Shown piece by piece: positions 23,824-31,929 of a stretch of DNA of 64,000 nt. The position numbers and the translations under genes are program-made. The DNA comes from VRUE01 sp963707965 (lineage in GTDB: Bacteria > Actinomycetota > Thermoleophilia > Solirubrobacterales > 70-9): positions 62,001 to 126,000 of the forward strand of contig CAVPRR010000005.1 of assembly GCA_963707965.1 (NCBI GenBank), in the 5' to 3' direction. The first letter of the stretch is position 1. Every line of letters begins with the position of its first letter. The notes below the pieces were generated by a model. The model worked only from the letters and a program-made list of their open reading frames with translations. It had not been told where the DNA came from and did not search any database.

Positions 23824-25360
23824 GTCGCTGCCGGAGGCGGAGCGCAACGACCTGCTGCGGCAAGTCGACTGGCGCTTCCTGCTGGACAACACCGGCCAGC
23901 CGCGAGCGCTCGACCTCAGCCGCGGGCGGCGACTCTCCCGCGCCATCGATCTGATCGCCGAGCGAGCGCCGGATGCACCGGGCGCCGCCGATCTCGTCGT
24001 GCTCGGCTACCCCACCCGCCGGGGCCTGACCGCTGCCGCGGAGGTGGCGGCGCCGGGGGCGGCAATCGTTTGCGAGTGGCGCGTGCCGCGGTTCGCCGGT
24101 ATGCAGCGGGCGCGACGACGGCTGGAGCGTGCCGGCCTTGCATCTGTGTGCGTCTACTGGCCGGGCCCGCTCCCCCACCGCCCGCCGCAGTTCTGGCTGC
24201 CGCTGGGGTCCCCTGCCGCAAGGGCCCGGCTCTTCTCCCTGCGCCCCGCGCGCTCGCCCGCCCAGGCCGCGCTGCGAGCCCTCTGGCACACCATCGCCAA
24301 CCTCGGCCTGCTCGCCCCCGCTGTCGCGATCGGTTACGCCGCGGGTGGCGAGGGGGACAGCGGGCGCGGCAACGGCCACCGCGACGTCGCCAAATCCGGC
24401 CAGACCGCGTCGATGGCAGGCGGGTCGCCGCTGCTTCTGACCGGCGGCGCCAGGTCGATCAACAAGGTCGTGGCCCTGGGAGACTCGGCCGAGGGCACTC
24501 CCGTCGCGGTCAAGTTTGCCCGCGTGCCCGAGGCGGATGCCGCGCTCGAGCGAGAGGCGGAGGTGCTTCGCCAGGTGCAGCGCGAGCACCCGACGGCGCC
24601 GGGCGTACCGCGCCTGCTCGATCAGGGCCGGCGCGCGGGCCGGCGCGCGATCGCCGAGAGCGCCGTCAACGGCCGGCCGCTGATCGACTCCCTGAGCGAG
24701 GAGACGTTTCCCAGGCTCGCGTCGCAAGTGAGCGAATGGCTGGTGGAACTGGCCCGGGGCGGCGACCGGCAGGCCCCGGCAGATTGGTGGCCGCGCCTGG
24801 TCGCCGAACCGCTGCGGCGCTTCGAGGAAAGCTTCGCGCCAGTCCTCGCCCCCGACACCGCCCGGCGGGCACGACAGCTTCTGGAGGACTTGGGGGAGCT
24901 GCCGCAAACCTGCGAGCACCGTGACTGCTCTCCGTGGAACATCGTGCTGAGTGCGGGCGGTGAGCCGGCCCTGCTCGACTGGGAGTCCGCCGAGCCGCAC
25001 GGGCTGCCAGGCCTGGACCTCGCCTACTTCCTCGCAAATGCCGCCTTCGTCCTGGACGGGGCTCTGGAGTCGGGAGATTCTGCGGCAAGCCTTGCCAATC
25101 TGCTCGACCCCAGCAACCCGCGCGGCACGGTTGCGACCAGTTGCATTGGCGAGTACTGCGCGGGGCTCGGCCTCGATCCCGGCGCGTTCCCCCGCCTGCG
25201 CCTGCTGGCCTGGATCGTCCACTCGCAATCCGACTATCGCCACATCTCGATGGAGAGCGCCGGGCAGCCGCCGCCCGAGGCGCTGCGGGGGAGCGTCTTC
25301 CTGGGGCTGATCGAGCAGGAGCTCCGCCTGAGCGAAGGGGACGGCCGTGACCTCCCCTGA
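23804..25360 (+). CDS. Two-domain protein: degenerate methyltransferase-like N-terminus plus APH-like kinase
   Basis: A 518-residue protein from ATG 23804. Residues 1-170 have a Rossmann-like run (LDLSRGRRLSRAIDLIAER, DLVVLGYPTRRGLTAAAEVA, AAIVCEWRVPRFAGMQRARR) that looks like a worn SAM-methyltransferase domain without its glycine motif. Residues 230-500 are an aminoglycoside-phosphotransferase-like kinase: INKVVALGDSAEGTPVAVKF (phosphate loop and ATP lysine), CEHRDCSPWNIVLS (catalytic loop HRDxxxxN) and ALLDWESAEPHGLPGLDLAY (metal-binding D). It may phosphorylate a sugar or lipid carrier in the polysaccharide pathway; this is inference from position. It overlaps both neighbours by about 14-20 bp. 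Confidence 0.65.
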   Translation: MGATLPESLPEAERNDLLRQVDWRFLLDNTGQPRALDLSRGRRLSRAIDLIAERAPDAPGAADLVVLGYPTRRGLTAAAEVAAPGAAIVCEWRVPRFAGMQRARRRLERAGLASVCVYWPGPLPHRPPQFWLPLGSPAARARLFSLRPARSPAQAALRALWHTIANLGLLAPAVAIGYAAGGEGDSGRGNGHRDVAKSGQTASMAGGSPLLLTGGARSINKVVALGDSAEGTPVAVKFARVPEADAALEREAEVLRQVQREHPTAPGVPRLLDQGRRAGRRAIAESAVNGRPLIDSLSEETFPRLASQVSEWLVELARGGDRQAPADWWPRLVAEPLRRFEESFAPVLAPDTARRARQLLEDLGELPQTCEHRDCSPWNIVLSAGGEPALLDWESAEPHGLPGLDLAYFLANAAFVLDGALESGDSAASLANLLDPSNPRGTVATSCIGEYCAGLGLDPGAFPRLRLLAWIVHSQSDYRHISMESAGQPPPEALRGSVFLGLIEQELRLSEGDGRDLP

Positions 25361-26323
25361 GCTGAGCGTCGTGGTTCCGACCCACAACCGGCGTGAGCTG
25401 GTGCGCCGTTGCGTAGCCGCGCTACTCAGCCAAACGCTGACCCCCCAGAGCTTCGAGCTGGTGGTCGTTGACGATGGCTCCAGCGACGGCACCGCCGAGA
25501 TGCTCGCGAGCCTCGAGACACCGTTCCGCCTCACCGTGCTGCAGCCTGGGCCGATCGGCCAGTCGGCCGCCCGCAACGCCGGGATCGAGGCCGCCCAAGG
25601 AGAGGTTTGCGTTCTGCTCGACGACGACGTGATCCCCTCTCCTGAGCATGGTCGCCGAGCACCTCGCCGCGCATCGGGGCGCGGGGCGACGGATCGGGAT
25701 CGGCTCGCTCTCACAGGTCGCGCCCAGCGACGGCGACTGGTACGCGCGCGCCTTCGCCCGCGGCTGGGCCGCCCACTACCAGCGGCTGGAACACAAGCAG
25801 GCTAGCTGGGCCGACTGCTACGGCGGCAACATCTCCGCGCCTCGCGCGGCGCTGTTGAAGGTCGGCGGCTTCGCCACCGACGTCGCGGTGAGCAAGGACA
25901 TCGAGCTCGGCTTCCGCCTCTGCGAGGCCGGTTGCGCGCCCATCTACCTCCCCCGCGCCCACGCCGTCCACGACGACCAGAAGCCACGCGACCCACCTGC
26001 TCCGCGACGTGTGGCTTCACGGCACCGGCTACGTCGAGCTGAGTCACAGGCACCCGGCGATGTTCCCCAAGCTCCTCGGCTGGTTTGGCGCCGCGACGCG
26101 CCGGGAGATCGCCCTGCGCAGGGCGCTGATCGCCCTGCGCGTGCCGCCCTCGATACTGGCCGCTGCCGGCCGCCTGCTCCTCGGCGAGGGCCGCCAGGAC
26201 GCGTGGTATGAGTTCGTCTGGAAGCTCGCCTTCTGGCGCTCGGTGCGCGCCAGCGTGAGCAGGGCGCGATGGGCGGAGCTGACCTCGACCACAGCCGGGA
26301 CAGCGGCACGCGCCGGTCGATGA
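25347..26323 (+). pseudogene. GT2 glycosyltransferase broken by two frameshifts
   Basis: The translation starts well (MTSPELSVVVPTHNRRELVR, ELVVVDDGSSDGTAEMLASL, VCVLLDDDVIPSP) in one frame. Near 25640 it continues in the next frame (MVAEHLAAHRGAGRRIGIGS, ADCYGGNISAPRAALLKVGG, YLPRAHAVHDDQK). Near 25983 it moves to a third frame (THLLRDVWLHGTGYVELSHR, HPAMFPKLLGWFG) to the stop at 26321. Each change equals one extra base. The neighbouring intact paralogue at 26333 aligns across all three pieces, which proves that they belong together. The gene is either a recent pseudogene or affected by assembly errors. Confidence 0.8.
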
Positions 26324-26332
26324 GGCGACCTC

Positions 26333-27979
26333 GTGAACGGCCCCGCGCGCTTCGCACTCAGTGTCGTGATCGCCAGCCACGGGCGGCGCGAGCTGCTGCG
26401 GCGCTGCCTCGTCGCCCTGGCGGCGCAGACGCTTGACCCGGACGCCTTCGAGGTCCTCATCGCCGACGACGGCTCCAGCGACGGAACCGCCGAGATGGCG
26501 GAGGGCTTCGAGGCGCCGTTCCGCCTGCGCGTCCTGCGGCTCGCCAAGCGCGGCCAGGCCGCCGCCCAAAACGAGGCGATCGGCGCCGCCGAGGGGGACG
26601 TCTGCGTCCTCCTCGACGACGACGTGGTCCCCTCCCCTGGACTGCTCGCCGCACACGAGGCGGTGCACCGGGAGGGTGGGAGGCTGCTTGGGGTCGGCAC
26701 GCTGACGCAGCGGCCTCCCGACGCGCGCGACTGGTACGCCCATGCCTTCGCAAAGGCGTGGAACGACCACTACGAGGGACTGGAACGCCGGGGGGTCGGC
26801 TGGGGGGATTGCTATGGCGGCAACCTCTCCATCCCCCGCGCCGGCCTGCTCGAGGTGGGCGGCTTCTCGACCGAATTCCAGACCGCCGACGACACGGAGC
26901 TGGCCTTCCGCCTGTGCAAGGTGGGCTTCGTCCCCACCTACCTCCCGAACGCACACGGCGTGCACGACGACCAGAAGCGGCGGCGGCGGATGATCGAAGA
27001 CGCGCGACGGATCGGCGCCGGCTCGCACGCGCTGGTCGAGCGCCACCCCGCGATGCTGCCCAGGCGCCTCGGTTGGTTTCACGTGCCGACGGCGCGTGAG
27101 GTGCGCCTGCGCCGGCTGCTGCTTGTGTTGCGCATCCCGGCCGCCGCGCTCGCCCCGCTCGGGCGCATCATCCCCGGCCCGGGCCGGCGCCAGATCTGGT
27201 TCTACTTCGTCTCCCGCTACGCCTTCTGGCAGGGGGTGCGCAGAAACACCAGCCGCGACCGCTGGGTGAGGCTGACCCACGGCGTTCCGGTGCTGATGTA
27301 CCACGCCTTCAGCGCCGCGGGCGAACGGGACCGCTACATCCTCCCCGGACGCGCCTTCGCGCGCCAGATGCGCCTGCTGACAGCGCTCCGATACCGCGTG
27401 ATCGGATTCGAGGAGCTGGTGCAGTGTCTGCGCGAGCACCGGCTGCCCCCGCGCCGCGCCGTCGCGATCACGATCGACGACGGCTACCGGGACAACCTCG
27501 AGACGGCGCTGCCGATCCTGCGCCGGCACGGGTTCCCCGCGACGGTCTTCCTTGTCAGCAGGCGCCTCGGCGGGGTCAACGATTGGGACAGCGAAGGTGC
27601 GCTCAGCGCCAGGCCCCTGCTCTCGGTGGCGGAGATCGCACGGATGCGGGCGGCAGGAATCGAGCTGGGCGCCCACACCCGCAACCACCGCTCGCTGCCC
27701 CAGCTCGCCGACGGCGAGGTGGCAGCGGAGATCGAGGGCTCGCGACAGGACCTCGAAGAGAGCCTGGGCGAATCGGTGAGGACGTTCGCCTACCCCTACG
27801 GACGCCGCGACGAGCGGGCGGTCGCCGCTGTGGCGCGGGCGGGCTTCCTTGGCGCCTGCACCACGCATCCAGCCCACACCCACCTCGATGACGAGCTGCT
27901 GCAAGTCCCCCGCATAGAAATCAGAGGCACCGATTCCCTCCCGCGCTTTCTGCGCAAGCTCTGGTTTGGCGGGCCCTGA
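26333..27979 (+). CDS. GT2 glycosyltransferase fused to a NodB-type polysaccharide deacetylase
   Basis: A 548-residue protein from GTG 26333. Residues 1-310 are a GT2 enzyme (LSVVIASHGRRELLRRCLVA, VLIADDGSSDGTAEMAEG, LLDDDVVPSPGLLAAHEAV, WGDCYGGNLSIPRAGLLEVG). Residues 315-548 are a polysaccharide deacetylase: PVLMYHAFSAAGERD, AITIDDGYRDNLETALP (the metal-binding DD motif), ELGAHTRNHRSLPQL (HxxxH metal histidines) and TFAYPYGRRDERAVAAVARA. Known NodB enzymes remove N-acetyl groups from amino sugars, so the fusion could add and trim one sugar. There is no signal peptide, so the reaction would be cytoplasmic. Confidence 0.85.
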   Translation: MNGPARFALSVVIASHGRRELLRRCLVALAAQTLDPDAFEVLIADDGSSDGTAEMAEGFEAPFRLRVLRLAKRGQAAAQNEAIGAAEGDVCVLLDDDVVPSPGLLAAHEAVHREGGRLLGVGTLTQRPPDARDWYAHAFAKAWNDHYEGLERRGVGWGDCYGGNLSIPRAGLLEVGGFSTEFQTADDTELAFRLCKVGFVPTYLPNAHGVHDDQKRRRRMIEDARRIGAGSHALVERHPAMLPRRLGWFHVPTAREVRLRRLLLVLRIPAAALAPLGRIIPGPGRRQIWFYFVSRYAFWQGVRRNTSRDRWVRLTHGVPVLMYHAFSAAGERDRYILPGRAFARQMRLLTALRYRVIGFEELVQCLREHRLPPRRAVAITIDDGYRDNLETALPILRRHGFPATVFLVSRRLGGVNDWDSEGALSARPLLSVAEIARMRAAGIELGAHTRNHRSLPQLADGEVAAEIEGSRQDLEESLGESVRTFAYPYGRRDERAVAAVARAGFLGACTTHPAHTHLDDELLQVPRIEIRGTDSLPRFLRKLWFGGP

Positions 27980-27985
27980 AAGGAC

Positions 27986-29245
27986 CTACGTGGCCGGGAG
28001 GCGCCAGCGGTGCGGGAGGACGACGTCGCCGTCGGAGGCAGCAACCGGCATCGGCCGGTCGCCGAGCACCCCCGGCTCGACGTCGAAGAACGCGGCCGCC
28101 TGCAGGCCATCCTGGATCTGCCGCCGCCCTTTCAGCACGACGTCGATCCGGTAGCGGCCCGGGACGAGCGGCAGCGTCTCGATCTCGCACTCGATCCTGG
28201 GCCCCAGGCCGGCGTCGCGAACGTCGCCGGGAGCCGACAGCTCGCTGTCGAATGTGGTCACAGGCTGGCCCAGGCTGTTGAGGACGGTGAGCCGGCACTC
28301 CGTCATCGGCAGCACCCCGGTCAGCTCGACGACGATCCTCGCCGGCCGTCCGCCGACGACCACGTCCTCCTGGCCGCTGGCCGCGTCCTCCACCGCCAGC
28401 CGCCGCACGAAGATCTCTTCCCAGGCGCGGCTGTCGCGATCCGGCCGCTCGAGCAGGTTGCTGGAGGCGCCGCGCTCCAGACGCCGCAGGTACCCGTTCA
28501 CGGCCTCCGTCACCGGTGCGTCGACGATGGCGCGGCCCTGCTCGAGCAGGACCCCGCGCTGGCAGAGCGCCTGGATGATCGCCAGGTTATGGGAGACGAA
28601 GATCACCGTCCGCCCCTCGCCGGCGACCTCGTTCATCTTCGCCAGCGACTTGCGCTGGAAGGCGGCATCGCCAACCGCCAGCACCTCGTCGACGAGGAGG
28701 ATCTCGGGCTCGAGGTGGGCTGCGACGGCGAACGCGAGCCGCACCGACATGCCGCTGGAGTAGCGCTTCACCGGTGTGTCGAGGAAGCGCTCGATGTCGG
28801 CGAAGGCCACGATCTCGTCGAAGCGGCGTCGGATCTCCTCCCTGCGCATGCCGAGGATGGCGCCGTTGAGGAAAATGTTCTCGCGCCCGGTCAGCTCGGG
28901 GTGGAACCCGGTTCCCACCTCCAGCAGCGAACCCGAGCGACCAGTCACGTCCGCCCAGCCGGTCGTCGGCTCGACGATCCGCGAGAGGATTTTCAGCAGT
29001 GTGCTCTTGCCGGCGCCGTTATGGCCGATCAGGCCGACGACTTCGCCGCTGCGGATCGTCAGCGAGAGGTCGGAGAGGGCCCAGAGCAATTGGTGGTCGC
29101 GGCGCTCGGCGCGCCCTGAGAGCCTGCCCAACGAGCGCCTCGTCGTGTTGACGATGCTCTCGCGCAGCGTGTCGTAGCCGCGTGCTCCCAGCCCAAGCCT
29201 GTAGCTCTTGCCAAGTCCCTCGGTTTGGATCGCGATATCGCTCAT
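27986..29245 (-). CDS. wzt: ABC transporter ATPase for polysaccharide export with C-terminal carbohydrate-binding domain
   Basis: A 419-residue ATPase from ATG 29245. It has Walker A (GLIGHNGAGKSTLLK), the signature region (VKRYSSGMSVRLAFAVAAHL), Walker B (ILLVDEVLAVGDAAFQRKSL) and the switch histidine (VIFVSHNLAI). Residues 280-419 form the Wzt C-terminal beta-sandwich that in O-antigen and teichoic-acid exporters recognises the glycan end (VELTGVLPMTECRLTVLNSL, YRIDVVLKGRRQIQDGLQ). It pairs with the permease encoded 5 bp upstream. Longer in-frame starts were rejected because the N-terminus MSDIAIQTEGLGKSYRLG is the family start. Confidence 0.9.
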   Translation of the reverse strand: MSDIAIQTEGLGKSYRLGLGARGYDTLRESIVNTTRRSLGRLSGRAERRDHQLLWALSDLSLTIRSGEVVGLIGHNGAGKSTLLKILSRIVEPTTGWADVTGRSGSLLEVGTGFHPELTGRENIFLNGAILGMRREEIRRRFDEIVAFADIERFLDTPVKRYSSGMSVRLAFAVAAHLEPEILLVDEVLAVGDAAFQRKSLAKMNEVAGEGRTVIFVSHNLAIIQALCQRGVLLEQGRAIVDAPVTEAVNGYLRRLERGASSNLLERPDRDSRAWEEIFVRRLAVEDAASGQEDVVVGGRPARIVVELTGVLPMTECRLTVLNSLGQPVTTFDSELSAPGDVRDAGLGPRIECEIETLPLVPGRYRIDVVLKGRRQIQDGLQAAAFFDVEPGVLGDRPMPVAASDGDVVLPHRWRLPAT

Positions 29246-29250
29246 CCGAA

Positions 29251-30123
29251 TCAGATGAAGTCGGCGAAACCGCGCTCGACCCGGTCGAAGTAGGCGAGCC
29301 CGGCGACGAGAAGGACGGCCGCGGCGGCGGCGGACACACCGATCTGGGCGAGCGGCGCCGAGGCGCCCAGCACCGCCCAGCGGAAGCCTTCGACGACCCC
29401 GACCATCGGGTTGATCGCCGAGAGGACGCGCCAGGGTTCGCTGAGCAGGCTGCTGGGATAGGCGATCGGAGTGGCGAAGAGCCACATCTGGATCGCGAAC
29501 GGGATCACGTAGCGCACGTCGCGGTAGCGCACATTGATCGCCGAGAGTGCGGCCGTCACCCCCACCGCCGTCGCGAGCATGATCGCGATCAGCAGCGGCA
29601 GGACCAGCACGGCCAGCGGTGGCACGACTCCCCAGACGAGGACGATCGCGAAGAGAATGACGAGGGAGATGGCGAGGTCCACCAGGCCCGCGGCGATGGC
29701 CCCGGCGGGCATGAAGATGCGCGGGAAATAGATTTTCGAGACCAGGGCCGAGTTGCTGACCAGACTTTCGGAGCCGAGCAGCATCGCGTTTGCGAAGTAG
29801 GTCCAGGGGACGAGGGCGGCGAGGCTGAACAGCGCATAAGGAAAGCCGTCAGATGAGACGCCGGCCAGATTGCCGAAGAAGAGCGTGAAGACGACCATGA
29901 AGCCGATCGGCTGGAGCACCGCCCAGGCGGCGCCGAGCGCGGTCTGCCGGTAGCGCACGGTCACGTCGCGGGCGGCGATCTGGTAGGCGAGGTCGCGGTA
30001 GCGCCAGAGCTCGCGCGGCGAGAGGACGCGGCTGAAACCGCGTGTCGCCTGCAGGCGCACCGTGGCGGGCTTTGAAAAGGGGTCCGGCCGCTTGGCCGTC
30101 GTGGGTGCGGTCATCTGCTCCAT
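29251..30123 (-). CDS. wzm: ABC-2 type polysaccharide export permease
   Basis: About 290 residues with six predicted membrane segments (for example GAAWAVLQPIGFMVVFTLFF, FSLAALVPWTYFANAML, LVDLAISLVILFAIVLVWGV, VLVLPLLIAIMLATAVGV, and a last segment before YFDRVERGFADFI). The N-terminal interfacial segment (LSPRELWRYRDLAYQIAARD) followed by VRYRQTALGAAWAVLQP is the usual start of Wzm/TagG permeases. Start candidates are ATG 30123 and ATG 30114; the second has GGAG only 3 nt upstream. Together with Wzt it would flip or export the finished glycan. Confidence 0.88.
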   Translation of the reverse strand: MEQMTAPTTAKRPDPFSKPATVRLQATRGFSRVLSPRELWRYRDLAYQIAARDVTVRYRQTALGAAWAVLQPIGFMVVFTLFFGNLAGVSSDGFPYALFSLAALVPWTYFANAMLLGSESLVSNSALVSKIYFPRIFMPAGAIAAGLVDLAISLVILFAIVLVWGVVPPLAVLVLPLLIAIMLATAVGVTAALSAINVRYRDVRYVIPFAIQMWLFATPIAYPSSLLSEPWRVLSAINPMVGVVEGFRWAVLGASAPLAQIGVSAAAAAVLLVAGLAYFDRVERGFADFI

Positions 30124-30172
30124 CAGATCAGGATAGGTTCTGCGCACAGGGACGCACCCCTGTGCGCGACCG

Positions 30173-30985
30173 CTAACCCGCCGAGGGATCGAGGCGCACG
30201 CCGGCCAGGGTGAGCAGCGAATCGCGGATCGGCCCCGGCCAGCTGGCGAGGGCCATCTTCAACCGCAGCTTGCGCGGCGTGTCGGAGGCGTGAACCTCGA
30301 TCCGTGGCACCGCGTAGCGGTCAACTCCCGGATGCGGGTTCCCCCAGGCGGTGGTGAAGGCGATTTCGTAGCCCGCGTCGCGGACGGCGGCGGCAAGCTC
30401 TCCGCTCCAGCGGCCGTAGGGGTAGGAGAACGCTCGCGGGCGGGGCACGCCGGCGGTCTCGAGCAGTTCCGCTGCGCCGGACAGCTCGGCCTCGACCTCA
30501 GCCGGCGGCACCTCGGGCAGAGGGCGATGCGTGCGGGTGTGTGCGCCGATCTCGATGCCGCGCGCAGCGACCTGCCGGAGGCCGGCGGGGTCCAGCAGCC
30601 TCAGATTGGCGGCGCCCTTGTGGTGGTCCCAATCGTTGACGCCGCCGAGGTGCCCGGCGACCGCGAAGACCACGGCCGGCAGGCCACGCTCCTCCAGCAG
30701 CGGAACGGCGACCTCGAGGAGGTCGGCGTAGCCGTCGTCGAAGGTGAGCAGCACGGCGCGCCGCGGCAGCGCCCACTCCCCTGCGAGAGCCGCGAGCGCT
30801 GCGTCGAGGTCGACGAAGTCCCAGCCGTGGGCGGCGAGACCGTCGAGCTGGGCGGCAAGGAGCGCCGGCGGCAGGCCATATTCGGCGAGGACCGGGTCGT
30901 CGCGCAGGTCGGAGACCGCGTGGTAGGCGAGAATGCGCAACCGCGATCGCCCGCTAGCGGGCCGAGTAGAGGCCAGAGATGTCAC
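30173..30985 (-). CDS. NodB-type polysaccharide deacetylase
   Basis: A 270-residue enzyme with LRILAYHAVSDLRDD, VLLTFDDGYADLLEVAVPLL (catalytic and metal-binding aspartates), EIGAHTRTHRPLPEVPP (metal histidines) and AFSYPYGRWSGELAAAVRDA. It resembles the deacetylase half of the fusion at 26333, so the locus carries two such domains. No signal peptide is visible. GTG 30985 overlaps the divergent start of the gene at 30979; TTG 30940 is an alternative start that avoids the overlap and begins at the conserved domain. It precedes wzm on the same strand by about 50 bp. Confidence 0.82.
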   Translation of the reverse strand: MTSLASTRPASGRSRLRILAYHAVSDLRDDPVLAEYGLPPALLAAQLDGLAAHGWDFVDLDAALAALAGEWALPRRAVLLTFDDGYADLLEVAVPLLEERGLPAVVFAVAGHLGGVNDWDHHKGAANLRLLDPAGLRQVAARGIEIGAHTRTHRPLPEVPPAEVEAELSGAAELLETAGVPRPRAFSYPYGRWSGELAAAVRDAGYEIAFTTAWGNPHPGVDRYAVPRIEVHASDTPRKLRLKMALASWPGPIRDSLLTLAGVRLDPSAG

Positions 30986-31929
30986 ATCCCTTCTTCAGCA
31001 TCGTGATTACGACGTACAACCGCGCCCGGATCGTATGCCGCTGCATCGACAGCTGCCTGGCGCAGTCCTTCGCCGACTTCGAAGTCATTGTCGTCGACGA
31101 CGGCTCCGGGGACGACACCGCCACGGCGCTGCGCGAGCGCTACCGGGACCCGCGTCTTCGCGTCATTGTCCATGAGTCGAACCAGGGCATCAACCCGTCC
31201 CGCCACACCGGCGTTGCCAACGCGCGCGGAGAATGGGTGGTCGTGGTCGACAGCGACGACGAGCTGCTCCCCGGGGCGCTGGGACGCCTGCGCGAGCTGA
31301 TCGCGGAGCTGCCTGAGGGGGTGCGGGTGCTGCGCAGCCGCCAGCTGCACGACGACGGAACGGTCACGCCGAAGTTCGTCCCGGACGGCCCCTACGGCTA
31401 CGAGGGCCGCATTCGCTGGGCCGAGGCGGAGGGAGGCAATGACGCCGGCCGCTGCCTGCAGCGCTCCGTCTTTGCCACCTGCCCCTACGTCGACGACCGC
31501 CGCGGGGCGATGGAGACCCTGTTCGAGCTCAATCTGGCGGAGAGGGAGTCCAGCGTCTGCGTCGAGGACGTGCTGACCAGGGTGCACAGCGACGCCCCCG
31601 ACAGCTGGCTCCGCGCCGCGGACTCGGCAGACGTGATCCCACGGCTGCGACGAGAGGCGCCGGACATGCTTTGGATGGCAGAGGAGGTTCTGGTACGCCA
31701 TGGCGAGGCGCTGCGGAGCCTTGGCCCGCGCCAGTACACGACCGTCCTGCAGATCGCCGCGACCCAGGCCTTCCTGCTCGGCGAGCGGCGCAGGGGTGCC
31801 AGCTATTCGCTGCGGGCCCTGCGTCGCAGGCCGCTTGCCCCGGTCGCCTGGGTCACCCTCGCCCTCGGCCTACTGGGCTCGTGGGCGGTCGCGCGAGGCG
31901 CCGTCGCCTACCGCCGGCTGTCTGCCTGA
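30979..31929 (+). CDS. GT2 family glycosyltransferase
   Basis: A 316-residue protein. The GT-A domain shows FFSIVITTYNRARIVCRCID, VIVVDDGSGDDTATALRE, NQGINPSRHTGVANARGEWV and the metal motif VDSDDELLPG. The C-terminal 80 residues are helical with a weak hydrophobic end (VAWVTLALGLLGSWAVARGA). It is the only plus-strand gene between two minus-strand groups of the locus. It overlaps the divergent deacetylase start by 7 bp and the convergent flippase gene by 22 bp. Confidence 0.85.
   Translation: MSHPFFSIVITTYNRARIVCRCIDSCLAQSFADFEVIVVDDGSGDDTATALRERYRDPRLRVIVHESNQGINPSRHTGVANARGEWVVVVDSDDELLPGALGRLRELIAELPEGVRVLRSRQLHDDGTVTPKFVPDGPYGYEGRIRWAEAEGGNDAGRCLQRSVFATCPYVDDRRGAMETLFELNLAERESSVCVEDVLTRVHSDAPDSWLRAADSADVIPRLRREAPDMLWMAEEVLVRHGEALRSLGPRQYTTVLQIAATQAFLLGERRRGASYSLRALRRRPLAPVAWVTLALGLLGSWAVARGAVAYRRLSA

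Noticed and set aside
23747..25714. 655-codon minus-strand frame opposite the kinase-like gene
   Set aside because: Translation is arginine/alanine-rich without motifs; the sense strand has a kinase catalytic loop.
25802..27904. 700-codon minus-strand frame opposite the two GT2 genes
   Set aside because: No domain is visible, and the plus strand has unmistakable GT2 and deacetylase motifs over the same bases.
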